Source: Oscillospiraceae bacterium
Lineage (GTDB): Bacteria; Bacillota; Clostridia; Oscillospirales; Ruminococcaceae
Assembly (NCBI GenBank): GCA_017545185.1
Contig: JAFWQJ010000040.1
Coordinates: 1-46,766 of the forward strand
DNA length: 46,766 bases
Reading direction: 5' to 3'
Below the pieces are notes generated by a model, which was given only the letters and a program-made list of their open reading frames with translations, did not search any database and had not been told where the DNA came from. Positions 16,760 to 25,425 of this stretch are shown one piece after another. The position numbers were made by a program, and so were the translations under genes. Every line of letters starts with the position of its first letter. Within the stretch, counting starts at the first letter, position 1.

Positions 16760-17638
16760 ATGCCAAAGAGTATGACCGGCTACGGACGCGCCCAGCGCCT
16801 CGCGGACGGACGCGATGTGCTCGTCGAGATCCGTGCCGTCAATCACAGATATTATGAGTTTTCTGCGCGGCTGCCGCGCACCTGCATGTATCTGGAGGAA
16901 AAGCTCAAGAGCTTCCTGAACGGAAAAATCGCACGCGGCAAGGTCGAGGTCAGTGTCACGATCACCCGCCCGGACGGAAAGGATGCGCAGATCGCCGTCA
17001 ACCGTTCCATTGCGGAGGGCTATGTCAATGCCCTGCGGATGCTGAATGAGACCATGCAGCTTCAGGATGATATCACCCTGACCGCGCTGCTCCGCCTGCC
17101 CGATATCTTTACCGTGACCAAGGAGCAGGACGATGAGGCCGCAGTCTGGGCAATTGTTTCCGAGGCGGCCGGCGAAGCGCTCGAGTCCTTTCTGCAAATG
17201 CGCGCCGCGGAGGGCGAACGCCTCGCTGCCGATCTTTCCGGCAAGCTGGACGGCCTCGAGAAAATGCTCTGCGAGGTCGAGGCGATCGAGCCGGGCGTCG
17301 CGGAAAGCTACCGCGCAAAGCTGCTCGCCAAGCTCAATGAGCTGCTGGGCGATACCAATATCGACGAACAGCGGATCCTGACGGAAACCGCGATTTTTGC
17401 CGAGAAAACCGCGATCGACGAGGAGACCGTCCGCCTGCACAGCCACCTTGCGCAGTTCCGGACGCTGCTTTGCTCGCCGGAGCCCGTCGGCAGAAAGCTT
17501 GACTTCCTTGTGCAGGAGATGAACCGTGAGGTCAACACGATCGGCTCCAAGGCGCAGGATCTCAGCATCACCAGACTTGTCGTGGATATGAAATCCGAGA
17601 TCGAAAAGATCCGTGAGCAGATCCAGAATATCGAATAA
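16760..17638 (+). CDS. yicC: YicC/YloC family endoribonuclease
   Basis: 292 residues. The N-terminus PKSMTGYGRAQ is the family signature. A YicC-like N-terminal domain (about 1-155) is followed by the DUF1844-type C-terminal domain with long helices, ending in VVDMKSEIEKIREQIQNIE, the conserved end of the family. Members of the family are reported to be endoribonucleases acting on RNA decay and small RNAs. RBS GAAGGGA lies nine bases before the ATG. It opens the yicC-remA-gmk-rpoZ-priA gene order common in Bacillota. Confidence 0.92.
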   Translation: MPKSMTGYGRAQRLADGRDVLVEIRAVNHRYYEFSARLPRTCMYLEEKLKSFLNGKIARGKVEVSVTITRPDGKDAQIAVNRSIAEGYVNALRMLNETMQLQDDITLTALLRLPDIFTVTKEQDDEAAVWAIVSEAAGEALESFLQMRAAEGERLAADLSGKLDGLEKMLCEVEAIEPGVAESYRAKLLAKLNELLGDTNIDEQRILTETAIFAEKTAIDEETVRLHSHLAQFRTLLCSPEPVGRKLDFLVQEMNREVNTIGSKAQDLSITRLVVDMKSEIEKIREQIQNIE

Positions 17639-17653
17639 GCGAAAGGAGCAGCT

Positions 17654-17929
17654 ATGCGTCTTATCAATATCGGATTCGGCAATATGATTTCATCTGCGCG
17701 GCTCGTGACGATCGTCAGCCCCGATTCCGCGCCGATCAAGCGCATCGTGCAGGATGCCCGCGACCGCGGCAGACTGATCGACGCGACCTACGGCAGAAGG
17801 ACCCGCGCCGTCATCGTCATGGACAGCGACCATGTTATTCTGTCCGCGATCCAGCCGGAGACCATTGCGGCCCGTCTGGCAGGCAGCACGGCACCTGCGG
17901 AGGAGGAGACCGAAGATGAAGAATCGTAA
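17654..17929 (+). CDS. remA: RemA-like DNA-binding regulator (DUF370)
   Basis: 91 residues. The first 78 ([20 protein letters not shown] ... [19 protein letters not shown]) match the RemA/DUF370 family across its whole length, including the [17 protein letters not shown] segment. In B. subtilis RemA binds DNA and activates biofilm matrix and osmoprotection genes; it forms rings that wrap DNA. The C-terminal acidic tail ([11 protein letters not shown]) is extra. AAAGGAG lies ahead of the ATG. The 3' end overlaps gmk by 14 bases. Whether it controls the glycan genes 16 kb downstream is open. Confidence 0.92.
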   Translation: MRLINIGFGNMISSARLVTIVSPDSAPIKRIVQDARDRGRLIDATYGRRTRAVIVMDSDHVILSAIQPETIAARLAGSTAPAEEETEDEES

Positions 17930-18530
17930 GGGTCTGCTGATCGTGCTGTCCGGCCCTTCCGGATGCGGAAAGGGCACAATGGTCGCGGAGATCTTAAAGC
18001 GCGGCGACTGCGCCGTCTCGGTTTCCGCAACGACCAGAGCATCCCGCGAGGGTGAGGAAAACCACGTACATTATCACTTTTTGAGCCGCGAGGAATTTGA
18101 ACAGCGCATCGCCGATGACGGCCTGCTCGAATATGCGACCTACTGCGACAACTACTACGGCACCCCGAAAAAAGAGGTCGAGGAGATGCGTGCCGCGGGC
18201 AAGCATGTCATCCTTGAAATTGAGGTGCAGGGCGCATTCCAGATCCGGGAACGCTGCCCGGATGCCGTACTCGTCTTTACCGTGCCGCCGTCGATCGCAG
18301 AGCTGCGCCGCAGACTGCATAAGCGCGGAACGGAAACCGATGAGGTCATTGAAAAGCGCATTGCGCGCGCAATGGAGGAGCTCCCGCTTGCAGCGCAATA
18401 TGATTATATTATCCTGAATGATGCCTTAGAGGACGCAGTCTCCGATTTCGGAGCAGTGCTCAGAGCGGAAACGCTGCGCCCTTCATATACAGATTTGGAT
18501 TCGCTGAGAAAGGACGGAAACCTATTATGA
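17916..18530 (+). CDS. gmk: Guanylate kinase
   Basis: Phosphorylates GMP to GDP with ATP. 204 residues. P-loop [10 protein letters not shown] (about 10-19), the GMP-binding segment [13 protein letters not shown] (about 36-48), [12 protein letters not shown] and the lid [12 protein letters not shown]. The frame is open upstream, but the ATG at 17916, with GAGGAGGA ahead, gives the family N-terminus. It overlaps the end of remA, and its stop overlaps the start of rpoZ by four bases. Confidence 0.96.
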   Translation: MKNRKGLLIVLSGPSGCGKGTMVAEILKRGDCAVSVSATTRASREGEENHVHYHFLSREEFEQRIADDGLLEYATYCDNYYGTPKKEVEEMRAAGKHVILEIEVQGAFQIRERCPDAVLVFTVPPSIAELRRRLHKRGTETDEVIEKRIARAMEELPLAAQYDYIILNDALEDAVSDFGAVLRAETLRPSYTDLDSLRKDGNLL

Positions 18531-18823
18531 TGCTCAGACCCTCGATGTATCAGATCATCTCCAAGAACGAAAGCTATTATTCGCTCGTGATCGGCGTAGC
18601 CAAGCGCGCCAGAGAGATCTCTGAACAGCATGTCAAGGAGAAGGAGGCTGCAAAGGCTGCGGCAGAACGCCGCGCCAAGACGACCGGCGACCAGAAGATC
18701 AGACTGGACGACAAGACGATCAAAATGGTCGTGCTGGAGGAAAATCCGGTCAAGACGGCTGTCGATGAGTTCGCAGCGGGCAAGTATAAGCTCGTAGAGC
18801 CGGAAGAGGACAGTGAACGCTGA
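18527..18823 (+). CDS. rpoZ: RNA polymerase omega subunit
   Basis: 98 residues, a little longer than most Bacillota omega subunits. The conserved N-terminal part is [20 protein letters not shown] then GVAKRAREIS (about residues 2-31). A charged Lys/Ala/Glu helix follows, then a conserved VEEF-like end (KTAVDEFAAGKYKLVE). Omega helps assembly and stability of RNA polymerase and can mediate ppGpp effects in some bacteria. It overlaps gmk by four bases (ATGA) and priA by 11 bases. The coaBC gene often found next to it is absent here. Confidence 0.9.
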   Translation: MMLRPSMYQIISKNESYYSLVIGVAKRAREISEQHVKEKEAAKAAAERRAKTTGDQKIRLDDKTIKMVVLEENPVKTAVDEFAAGKYKLVEPEEDSER

Positions 18824-21287
18824 ATTCGGTTCGCTGACTGTCCGCACGGCGATCGACGCCGCGTCCTTCGGCTACGATCTGCTGTACAGCTACACGGTGC
18901 GTGCACCGCTCGCGGAAAAGATCCGCGTCGGGATGCGGGTCGCCGTGCCGTTCGGCATGGGCAACCGCAGGCGCATCGCCATGGTGCTGGAGGTGCTGGA
19001 CGGCACGGACCCGGAAACCGAGGGCCTCACCCTCAAGCCGGTCGCCGCGCTGCTGGACACCGAACCCGTGCTGACGGATGAGCTGCTGATGCTGGTGAAA
19101 TGGCTCCACGAGCACACATTCTGTACATGGTACGATGCGGTCAGGGCGGTTCTGCCCGGCGGGATGCAGCTCCGGCTGGAGGAACGCTATGTGCCGCTCG
19201 ATCCGCCGGTCGGGGTCAGCCTGACGCAGAAGGAGCAGAATCTGCTCAATATGCTGAAAATGGCAAACTCCGTACAGGAGCGGGATGCGCTGCTGCAGAA
19301 TGAGGGCGATGCCGAAAAGCAGAAGCTTCTGGATGCGCTTGTGAAGAAGGGATGTCTGCTGGCCGTCTCCGAGGGCAGGCAGCTTGTGGGGGACAGCACG
19401 CAGAAAATGGTGCGCCTTTCGGCAGCATTTTTATCCGATGAGACCGCATTCCGCCCGACGCCCAAGCAGAAGCTCGCAGTCGATGTGCTGCGCGAGCATG
19501 AGGCCATGGCTGTCAAGGAATGCGCCTATCTGGCCGGCGTGACCGAACTGGTTGTGAACAATCTGGTCAAGGCCGGGATCGCGGAATTATATGCGGCGGA
19601 GCTGCTGCGTGTCCCGCGGGATGCGCAGGCGACGGTTTCGCCGGAAAATACGGTGCTGTCTGCACAGCAGCAGGCAGCCTATGACGCAGCTGCGGAACAG
19701 ATCCTTGCGGGGAAGGCCGCGGCATTTCTGCTTTACGGCGTGACCGGCAGCGGCAAGACGGCCGTCTTTGAGCAGCTGATCGCGCTGACCTTGAAGCAGA
19801 AGCGGCAGGTTCTGCTGCTGATCCCGGAGATCTCGCTGACGCCGCAGGTCGTGCAGTATTTCCAGTCGCGGTTCGGCAACAAGGTCGCGCTGATCCACAG
19901 CGGATTATCGCTCCGGCAGCGGTTTGATACCGACAAGCTGATCCGCCGCGGGGAGATCTCGATCGTGATCGGCACCAGAAGCGCGGTGTTCGCGCCGCTC
20001 CCGGATATCGGGCTCATCATCCTCGATGAGGAGGGCGAGCATTCGTATAAATCGGAGCAGTCGCCGCGCTATCATGCGGCGGAGGTCGCAAGAGCGCGCG
20101 CGAAATATCACAATGCCGTGCTGATGCTCGCTTCCGCGACGCCCTCGCTGGAAAGCCGCTATCTCGCGGAGCGCGGGGTCTACCGTCTGCTGACGATGAC
20201 GCAGCGGTACAATCAGGCGCCGCTCCCGCAGGTGACGATCGTCGATATGAACGAGGAGCGCATGAACGGCAACGGCGGCCCCTTTTCGGAGACGCTCGCG
20301 ACGGCGCTCTACGACAATCTGCAGCGCGGGGAGCAGAGCATTCTGCTGCTGAACCGCCGCGGGTATCATACGCTGCTGCAGTGCACAAAATGCTATGAAC
20401 CGGTCTACTGCCCGAACTGTTCGGTGCCGATGACCTATCATAAAACAAACGGCAGCCTGCTCTGCCATTACTGCGGCCATGTGCAGCCGCCGGTCACGAA
20501 ATGCCCGAAATGCGGCAATGACCGGCTCCGGCAGATGGGCTTCGGGACACAGAAGCTCGAGGAGGAGCTGCAGGCACTGCTGCCGGAGGCACGGATCCTG
20601 CGCATGGACGCCGACACGACCATGACGCGCACCGCCTACGAAACAGGCTTCCGCGCCTTTGCAAACCGTGAATACGACATTCTCTGCGGAACGCAGATGA
20701 TCGGCAAGGGGCTGGATTTCCCGAACGTCACGCTGGTCGGCGTGGTGTCGGTCGATAAGGCGCTGTTTGCCGGTGATTACCGCAGCTATGAACGCACATT
20801 CTCGCTCGTGACGCAGGTCGTCGGGCGCGGCGGACGCGGCAGCTCGCCGGGACGCGCCGTCCTGCAGACCTATATGCCGGAGCATTATGTGCTGAACCTT
20901 GCCGCACAGCAGGACTACGACCGCTTTTATGCGGAGGAGCTTGCGATGCGGCGCGCACTGATGTTCCCGCCGGTCTGTGACCTCTGCGTGATCGGGTTTT
21001 CCGGCGTATGGGAGGAAAAGGTGCGCATCGCGGCAGACCGTTTCACTCAGATCCTGCGGGAGACAGTCACGCGGATGCAGCTGAAGCTCCCGCTGCGGGT
21101 CCTCGGCCCGGTCGAGGCGGGCTACGGCAGACTGAACGGCAAATTCCGCCGCCGTCTGCTGCTGAAATGCAAGAATACCGCGGAAATGCGCCGGTTTATC
21201 CGCAGCCTGCTGGAGCAGGCTTATGCAGACAAGGCGTTTTCCGGGATATCCGTCTTTGCGGATATGAACGGGGACTGCGGCGTCTGA
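18813..21287 (+). CDS. priA: Primosomal protein N' (replication restart helicase)
   Basis: 824 residues. A superfamily 2 helicase that reloads the replisome at stalled forks. N-terminal 3'-DNA-binding domain (about 1-105), Walker A GVTGSGKTAVFEQ (about 310-322), DEEH-type box DEEGEHSYK (about 405-413), and a helicase C-terminal part with GRGGRGS. The zinc site has four cysteine pairs (CTKC, CPNC, CHYC, CPKC) in the region 525-570. The start is GTG at 18813, overlapping rpoZ by 11 bases; this gives the expected N-terminus. The next genes are not tightly linked: 126 bases and a possible promoter follow. Confidence 0.96.
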   Translation: MNAEFGSLTVRTAIDAASFGYDLLYSYTVRAPLAEKIRVGMRVAVPFGMGNRRRIAMVLEVLDGTDPETEGLTLKPVAALLDTEPVLTDELLMLVKWLHEHTFCTWYDAVRAVLPGGMQLRLEERYVPLDPPVGVSLTQKEQNLLNMLKMANSVQERDALLQNEGDAEKQKLLDALVKKGCLLAVSEGRQLVGDSTQKMVRLSAAFLSDETAFRPTPKQKLAVDVLREHEAMAVKECAYLAGVTELVVNNLVKAGIAELYAAELLRVPRDAQATVSPENTVLSAQQQAAYDAAAEQILAGKAAAFLLYGVTGSGKTAVFEQLIALTLKQKRQVLLLIPEISLTPQVVQYFQSRFGNKVALIHSGLSLRQRFDTDKLIRRGEISIVIGTRSAVFAPLPDIGLIILDEEGEHSYKSEQSPRYHAAEVARARAKYHNAVLMLASATPSLESRYLAERGVYRLLTMTQRYNQAPLPQVTIVDMNEERMNGNGGPFSETLATALYDNLQRGEQSILLLNRRGYHTLLQCTKCYEPVYCPNCSVPMTYHKTNGSLLCHYCGHVQPPVTKCPKCGNDRLRQMGFGTQKLEEELQALLPEARILRMDADTTMTRTAYETGFRAFANREYDILCGTQMIGKGLDFPNVTLVGVVSVDKALFAGDYRSYERTFSLVTQVVGRGGRGSSPGRAVLQTYMPEHYVLNLAAQQDYDRFYAEELAMRRALMFPPVCDLCVIGFSGVWEEKVRIAADRFTQILRETVTRMQLKLPLRVLGPVEAGYGRLNGKFRRRLLLKCKNTAEMRRFIRSLLEQAYADKAFSGISVFADMNGDCGV

Positions 21288-21360
21288 GCTGCTGATTCTG
21301 CAGGGATTCTGAAATCTTTTTGAAAATATTATGAAGATGCATCCTGTTCCGCCTGTTTTC

Positions 21361-21369
21361 TGTTATAAT
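21361..21369 (+). promoter_or_regulatory. Possible extended -10 promoter before the DUF6440 gene
   Basis: TGTTATAAT at 21361-21369, a consensus -10 with an upstream TG. No good -35 lies 17 bases before it. It sits 45 bases before the next start, so a new transcript may begin here after priA. Confidence 0.4.
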
Positions 21370-21413
21370 AGGATGAAACACGGTGCATCATACATGCCGA
21401 AAGGAGCGACGGA

Positions 21414-21626
21414 ATGGCAAAGGACAAAACACCGAAACGGTTTATTGAGGTATATACGCAGAAAACTCCGGGCAGGATCCGGATCCTGGTCGATATGGCG
21501 ACCGGCGTCAATTATATGGTGTTTTCGGATGACAACGGATTTTCGGCCAGCAGCGGCATGACACCGCTTCTGAATGCGGACGGCACGCCCGTCGTGACGC
21601 CGCCGGGTACGCTCCTGCCGGAATAA
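21414..21626 (+). CDS. Small DUF6440-like protein
   Basis: 70 residues. The pattern RFIEVY...RILVDMATGVNYMVFSDD...GMTPLLNADGTPV matches the short DUF6440 proteins of Bacillota (a beta hairpin carrying TGV-Y, then a TPLL-DG end). Function unknown. AAAGGAG precedes the ATG. The next gene starts one base after the stop, so the two are co-transcribed. It lies inside the housekeeping cluster but is not a usual member of it. Confidence 0.75.
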   Translation: MAKDKTPKRFIEVYTQKTPGRIRILVDMATGVNYMVFSDDNGFSASSGMTPLLNADGTPVVTPPGTLLPE

Positions 21627-21627
21627 C

Positions 21628-22563
21628 ATGAAACATTTTCATTGGACAAAGCGGCGTGTGATCGTCTGGTCGGTGCTGTCGGTGATCCTGCTCAGCGGCG
21701 CGTCCGGTCTGGCTGTGTTCCGTGCCTGCCCGAAGTGGCAGCCCGCGGCGCTCGATCCGCCGGTCACGGAGATGCCGGAAAGTCCGTTCATCGACCCGGA
21801 CGGCATGACGCAGGGCACACGCATTCTGCCGCCGGAGGGCTATGAACGCACACCGGCTGCCGATGACAGCTTCCTTGCCTTTATGCGCCGGCAGCCGCTT
21901 TATGAACACGGCGCGGCGGTCTGCTCCTACCGCGGAGCGCCTTACTCCGCGCGCAATGCTGCTGCGGTCTATACGCTTTCGGTCGGCCGGGAAGGCTATC
22001 AGGAGTGTGCGGACAGCATCATCCGGCTGTGGAGCGAGTATTTCTATACCACCGGTCAGACAGACCGCATTGCGTTCCGCCTGACGAACGGCTATCTGAC
22101 GGATTACGAAAGCTGGCGCAGCGGAAAGCGCATCCTTGCGTTCGGAAACATTGCATGGGGCATGGAGCTTGCAGGGTACGACGATTCCGTTCAGCAGTTC
22201 CACAATTATCTGATGGCGGTCATGCACTATGCGGGCACGCGCTCGCTGGAGGCGGAATCCGCGCCGATCGCTGCGGAGGATGCCCGCGCCGGTGATCTGC
22301 TGGTGAACGGCGGTTCGCCCGGTCATGCAGCCATCATTGTGGACGAGGCCGTCAATGCAGCAGGCGAGCGCTGTTATCTGCTCGCGCAGGGCTATATGCC
22401 CGCACAGAACTGTCATATCATCAACGGCTGTGAGGATAAGCAGAATCCGTGGTATACCGCGGAGCTGCTTGCGGAAGATCCGGCCCGGCTCAGCAGCTAC
22501 ACCTTTACCGGTGAAGCGCTGCGCCGCTGGAAGGAAGGCTTCCCGAATGCCGCAGAAGAATAA
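21628..22563 (+). CDS. DUF4846 domain protein, membrane-anchored
   Basis: 311 residues. An N-terminal signal anchor (VIVWSVLSVILLSGASGLAV, about 11-30) precedes an extracytoplasmic domain. DUF4846 segments are FLAFMRRQPLYEHG (about 82-95), QECADSIIRLWSEYFY (about 126-141), NGGSPGHAAIIVDEA (about 229-243) and YLLAQGYMPAQNCHII (about 250-265). The PGHA histidine and the LAQ-PAQ motif suggest a papain-like or related fold, but no activity is established. It starts one base after the DUF6440 gene and ends 12 bases before def. Confidence 0.8.
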   Translation: MKHFHWTKRRVIVWSVLSVILLSGASGLAVFRACPKWQPAALDPPVTEMPESPFIDPDGMTQGTRILPPEGYERTPAADDSFLAFMRRQPLYEHGAAVCSYRGAPYSARNAAAVYTLSVGREGYQECADSIIRLWSEYFYTTGQTDRIAFRLTNGYLTDYESWRSGKRILAFGNIAWGMELAGYDDSVQQFHNYLMAVMHYAGTRSLEAESAPIAAEDARAGDLLVNGGSPGHAAIIVDEAVNAAGERCYLLAQGYMPAQNCHIINGCEDKQNPWYTAELLAEDPARLSSYTFTGEALRRWKEGFPNAAEE

Positions 22564-22575
22564 GGAGGATCATAT

Positions 22576-23046
22576 ATGGCGATCCGCAACATTGTAAAAG
22601 AGGGCGATCCGGTTCTGAACAAGGTGTGCAGACCGGTCGAGAAATTTGACGAAAAGCTGGCACTGCTCCTGGACGACATGGCCGAAACGCTGAAAAAGGC
22701 GGGCGGTGTCGGACTGGCAGCGCCGCAGGTCGGCATTCTCCGCAGAGTGTTCATCATGATGCTGGAGGAGGACGGCGAGGTGATCGAGGCGATCAACCCG
22801 GAGATCGTCAAGACGTCGGGCAGTGTGCGCGATACGGAGGGCTGTCTCTCCGTGCCGAACCGCTGGGGGATCGTGACACGGCCGAAAACGGTCGTGATGC
22901 GCGCCTTTGACCGGAACGGACAGGAATATGAGATGAAGCTGAAAGACCTCGGTGCGCGCTGCGCCTGCCACGAAAACGATCATCTGGACGGACATCTGTT
23001 CCTCGAAAAGGTCGAGGAATTTGTGAGGCCGGAGGCGGAGGAATAA
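22576..23046 (+). CDS. def: Peptide deformylase
   Basis: Removes the N-formyl group from nascent proteins. 156 residues. The three motifs are GGVGLAAPQVG (about 40-50), EGCLSVP (about 91-97, metal-binding Cys) and CHENDHLDG (about 132-140), the HExxH-type metal site with the catalytic Glu. The ATG at 22576 follows AAGGAGG. It lies in the usual def-fmt neighbourhood, but a methyltransferase-like gene separates it from fmt. Confidence 0.95.
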   Translation: MAIRNIVKEGDPVLNKVCRPVEKFDEKLALLLDDMAETLKKAGGVGLAAPQVGILRRVFIMMLEEDGEVIEAINPEIVKTSGSVRDTEGCLSVPNRWGIVTRPKTVVMRAFDRNGQEYEMKLKDLGARCACHENDHLDGHLFLEKVEEFVRPEAEE

Positions 23047-23073
23047 CCCGCATTCCGGAACGGAGGTGACATC

Positions 23074-23745
23074 ATGGACAAACAGCTTGCGAAAAAAGGA
23101 CTCATCCGGTTCGGCATCGGCATCCTTCTGGTGCTGCTGCTGCTCTTTCTCCCGGCGGGCACGCTGCGCTATGCGGGCGGCTGGCGGTTCCTCTTTGTTC
23201 TGTTCGTGCCGATGCTCATTATGGGGCTGGTGCTGCTGAAAAAGAATCCGGAGCTGCTGAAAAAGCGTCTGGATGCGAAGGAAAAGCAGGGCGCACAGAA
23301 GGCCGTCGTGCTGCTGAGCCTGCTGATGTTCGCCGGCGGATTCATCCTCGCCGGACTGGACTTCCGGTTTGACTGGGTTCAGCTCCCGCGCTTTGTTTCG
23401 CGCATTGCGGCTGTGATCTTTCTCACCGGCTACGCGATGTACGCGGAGGTCATGCGGGAAAACGCCTATCTTTCCCGCACGGTGAAGGTACAGGAGGGAC
23501 AGAAGGTCGTCGATACCGGGCTGTACGGCATTGTCCGGCACCCGATGTATACCGCGACGATCCTGATGTTTACGATGATCCCGCTGATCCTCGGGTCACT
23601 GGCTGCGCTGCCGGTGTTCCTGCTGTATCCGGCGATCATTGTGAAGCGCATCGGCAATGAGGAAAAGGTGCTCGCAAAGGAGCTGCAGGGCTATGATGCC
23701 TATCTGAAAAAGGTGAAATACAGACTGTTCCCGAAGATCTGGTGA
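23074..23745 (+). CDS. Isoprenylcysteine methyltransferase-like membrane protein
   Basis: 223 residues with about five hydrophobic spans. The C-terminal block DTGLYGIVRHPMYTATILMF (about 148-167) is the SAM-binding RHP-Y signature of the ICMT/PEMT-like integral membrane methyltransferases. ENAYLSRTVKVQEGQ precedes it, and the GNEEKVLAKELQGYDAYLKKV tail is also typical. In bacteria the substrate is seldom known; lipid or quinone-like acceptors have been suggested. GGAGGTG precedes the ATG. It lies between def and fmt, where it is not a usual member. Confidence 0.85.
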   Translation: MDKQLAKKGLIRFGIGILLVLLLLFLPAGTLRYAGGWRFLFVLFVPMLIMGLVLLKKNPELLKKRLDAKEKQGAQKAVVLLSLLMFAGGFILAGLDFRFDWVQLPRFVSRIAAVIFLTGYAMYAEVMRENAYLSRTVKVQEGQKVVDTGLYGIVRHPMYTATILMFTMIPLILGSLAALPVFLLYPAIIVKRIGNEEKVLAKELQGYDAYLKKVKYRLFPKIW

Positions 23746-23791
23746 ACGGCAACCAAATCGGAACCGATGAAGTGTTCAGAGGAGGCGGAAT

Positions 23792-24730
23792 ATGAAAATT
23801 GTGTTTATGGGTACGCCGGTCTTTTCCGTGCCGACGCTGGAAATGCTGAAGGCCGACGGCCATGAGATTGCTGCGGTCTTTACGCAGCCCGACCGTCCGC
23901 GCGGCAGAGGCAAGAAGCTGCTGCCGACGCCGGTCAAGGAAAAGGCACTTTCCTACGGACTGCCGGTTTATCAGCCGCAGTCGCTAAGAAAGGGCGAGGA
24001 TGCAGAGGAAGCTCTCCGCATCCTGCAGGAGCTGAAGCCGGAGCTGATCATCGTGATCGCATACGGGCAGATCCTGCCGAAAAGCATTCTGGAGCTGCCG
24101 AAATACGGCTGCATCAATCTGCACGCATCGGTGCTTCCCCGCTGGCGGGGCGCGGCACCGATCCAGAGGGCGATCCTCGCGGGCGACAGCGAAACGGGCG
24201 TCACCGCGATGCAGATGGCGGAGGGACTCGATACCGGCGATATGCTGCATACGCTGAAAACCGCGATCGCGCCGGACGAAACGGCGGATTCGCTGCATGA
24301 CCGCCTGTCGCAGATCGCGGCGGAGACGATGCGCGAAACGCTGCTCCTGCTCGATCAGGGGATGCTGAAGCCCTTGCGGCAGGACGATTCGCTCGCCTGC
24401 ACCGCGGAAAAGATCACCAAGGACATGAGCCGGCTGGACTTCAGAAAGCCCGCGCAGGAGATCGACAGAACGATCCGTGCGGTGACCGGCTACGCGATGA
24501 TGAAGGGCAGACGCATCAAGCTGCACGCCTCCGTGCTGACGAAGCAGCAGGCACAGATCCCTGCGGGCACGGTGATCGGCAGCGACGATGTGATCGGCAT
24601 TGTCTGCGGCGACGGCCATATCGTGCAGCCGACCGTCATGCAGGCAGAGGGTGCCAAGGCCATGCCGACCGCAGATTTCCTGCGCGGCTTCCCGCTGAAA
24701 ACAGGTGACCGCTTCTCGGCGGCCGAATAA
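23792..24730 (+). CDS. fmt: Methionyl-tRNA formyltransferase
   Basis: Formylates initiator Met-tRNA using 10-formyl-tetrahydrofolate. 312 residues. MKIVFMGTPVFSVPTLE at the start, CINLHASVLPRWRGAAPIQ (about 107-125, with the catalytic Asn and His) and AEGLDTGDML (about 143-152, with the catalytic Asp). The C-terminal tRNA-binding domain covers about 205-312. AGGAGGCGG lies ahead of the ATG. It is followed after 17 bases by the zinc peptidase gene. Confidence 0.96.
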   Translation: MKIVFMGTPVFSVPTLEMLKADGHEIAAVFTQPDRPRGRGKKLLPTPVKEKALSYGLPVYQPQSLRKGEDAEEALRILQELKPELIIVIAYGQILPKSILELPKYGCINLHASVLPRWRGAAPIQRAILAGDSETGVTAMQMAEGLDTGDMLHTLKTAIAPDETADSLHDRLSQIAAETMRETLLLLDQGMLKPLRQDDSLACTAEKITKDMSRLDFRKPAQEIDRTIRAVTGYAMMKGRRIKLHASVLTKQQAQIPAGTVIGSDDVIGIVCGDGHIVQPTVMQAEGAKAMPTADFLRGFPLKTGDRFSAAE

Positions 24731-24747
24731 CGGAAAGGAGCATTCCT

Positions 24748-25425
24748 ATGCAGTGGATCCTTCTGATTCTGGCGATCGCCATTCCGCTGATCGCATCGCT
24801 CAATGTGAAATCAACATTCAGGAAATACAGCAAGGTGCGCAGTGAGCGCGGCATGACCGGCGCAGAGGCTGCCCGCCAGCTGCTGCTCGACAACGGCATC
24901 ACGGATGTCGCGATTGAGACGATTCCCGGTGATCTGACAGACCATTATGATCCGCGCAGCAACACGATCCGCCTTTCGCAGAGCGTTTACGGCTCTGACA
25001 GTGTGGCGGCGGTCGGCGTGGCCATGCACGAGGCAGGCCATGCGCTGCAGTATGCGCAGAATTATGCGCCGGTGCGCCTGCGCAATGCGATCGTCAAGAG
25101 CACGAATATCTGCTCAAGCGGTTCGTCTTTGCTGATTATGCTCGGCATTATGTTTTCTGCGAAAGGACTTGGCGGGACACTGCTGGATATCGGCATTATC
25201 CTGTTCTGTGCCGTGATCTTCTTCCAGCTCGTGACGCTGCCGGTCGAGTTCAACGCCAGCGGCAGAGCCGTGCGTTCGCTGGAGCAGGGCGGCATCCTCT
25301 CCGCTGAGGAGCAGGCGGGCGTGAAGAAGGTTCTGACGGCTGCTGCCATGACCTATGTCGCTGCGGTCGCTTCGTCGATTTTGACGCTGATGCGTCTGCT
25401 GCTGATCCGGGGCCGCCGGAGATGA
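24748..25425 (+). CDS. YugP-type zinc metallopeptidase
   Basis: 225 residues of the neutral zinc metallopeptidase family (PF04298-like). An N-terminal membrane helix is followed by GMTGAEAARQLL, DHYDPRSNTIRLS (about 68-80) and the zinc site AMHEAGHALQYAQ (about 92-104, HExxH). Two or more membrane segments lie in the second half, with PVEFNASGRAVRSL (about 166-179) in between. Substrate unknown. It is commonly found between fmt and rsmB in Clostridia, as here. Its end overlaps rsmB by four bases. Confidence 0.9.
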   Translation: MQWILLILAIAIPLIASLNVKSTFRKYSKVRSERGMTGAEAARQLLLDNGITDVAIETIPGDLTDHYDPRSNTIRLSQSVYGSDSVAAVGVAMHEAGHALQYAQNYAPVRLRNAIVKSTNICSSGSSLLIMLGIMFSAKGLGGTLLDIGIILFCAVIFFQLVTLPVEFNASGRAVRSLEQGGILSAEEQAGVKKVLTAAAMTYVAAVASSILTLMRLLLIRGRRR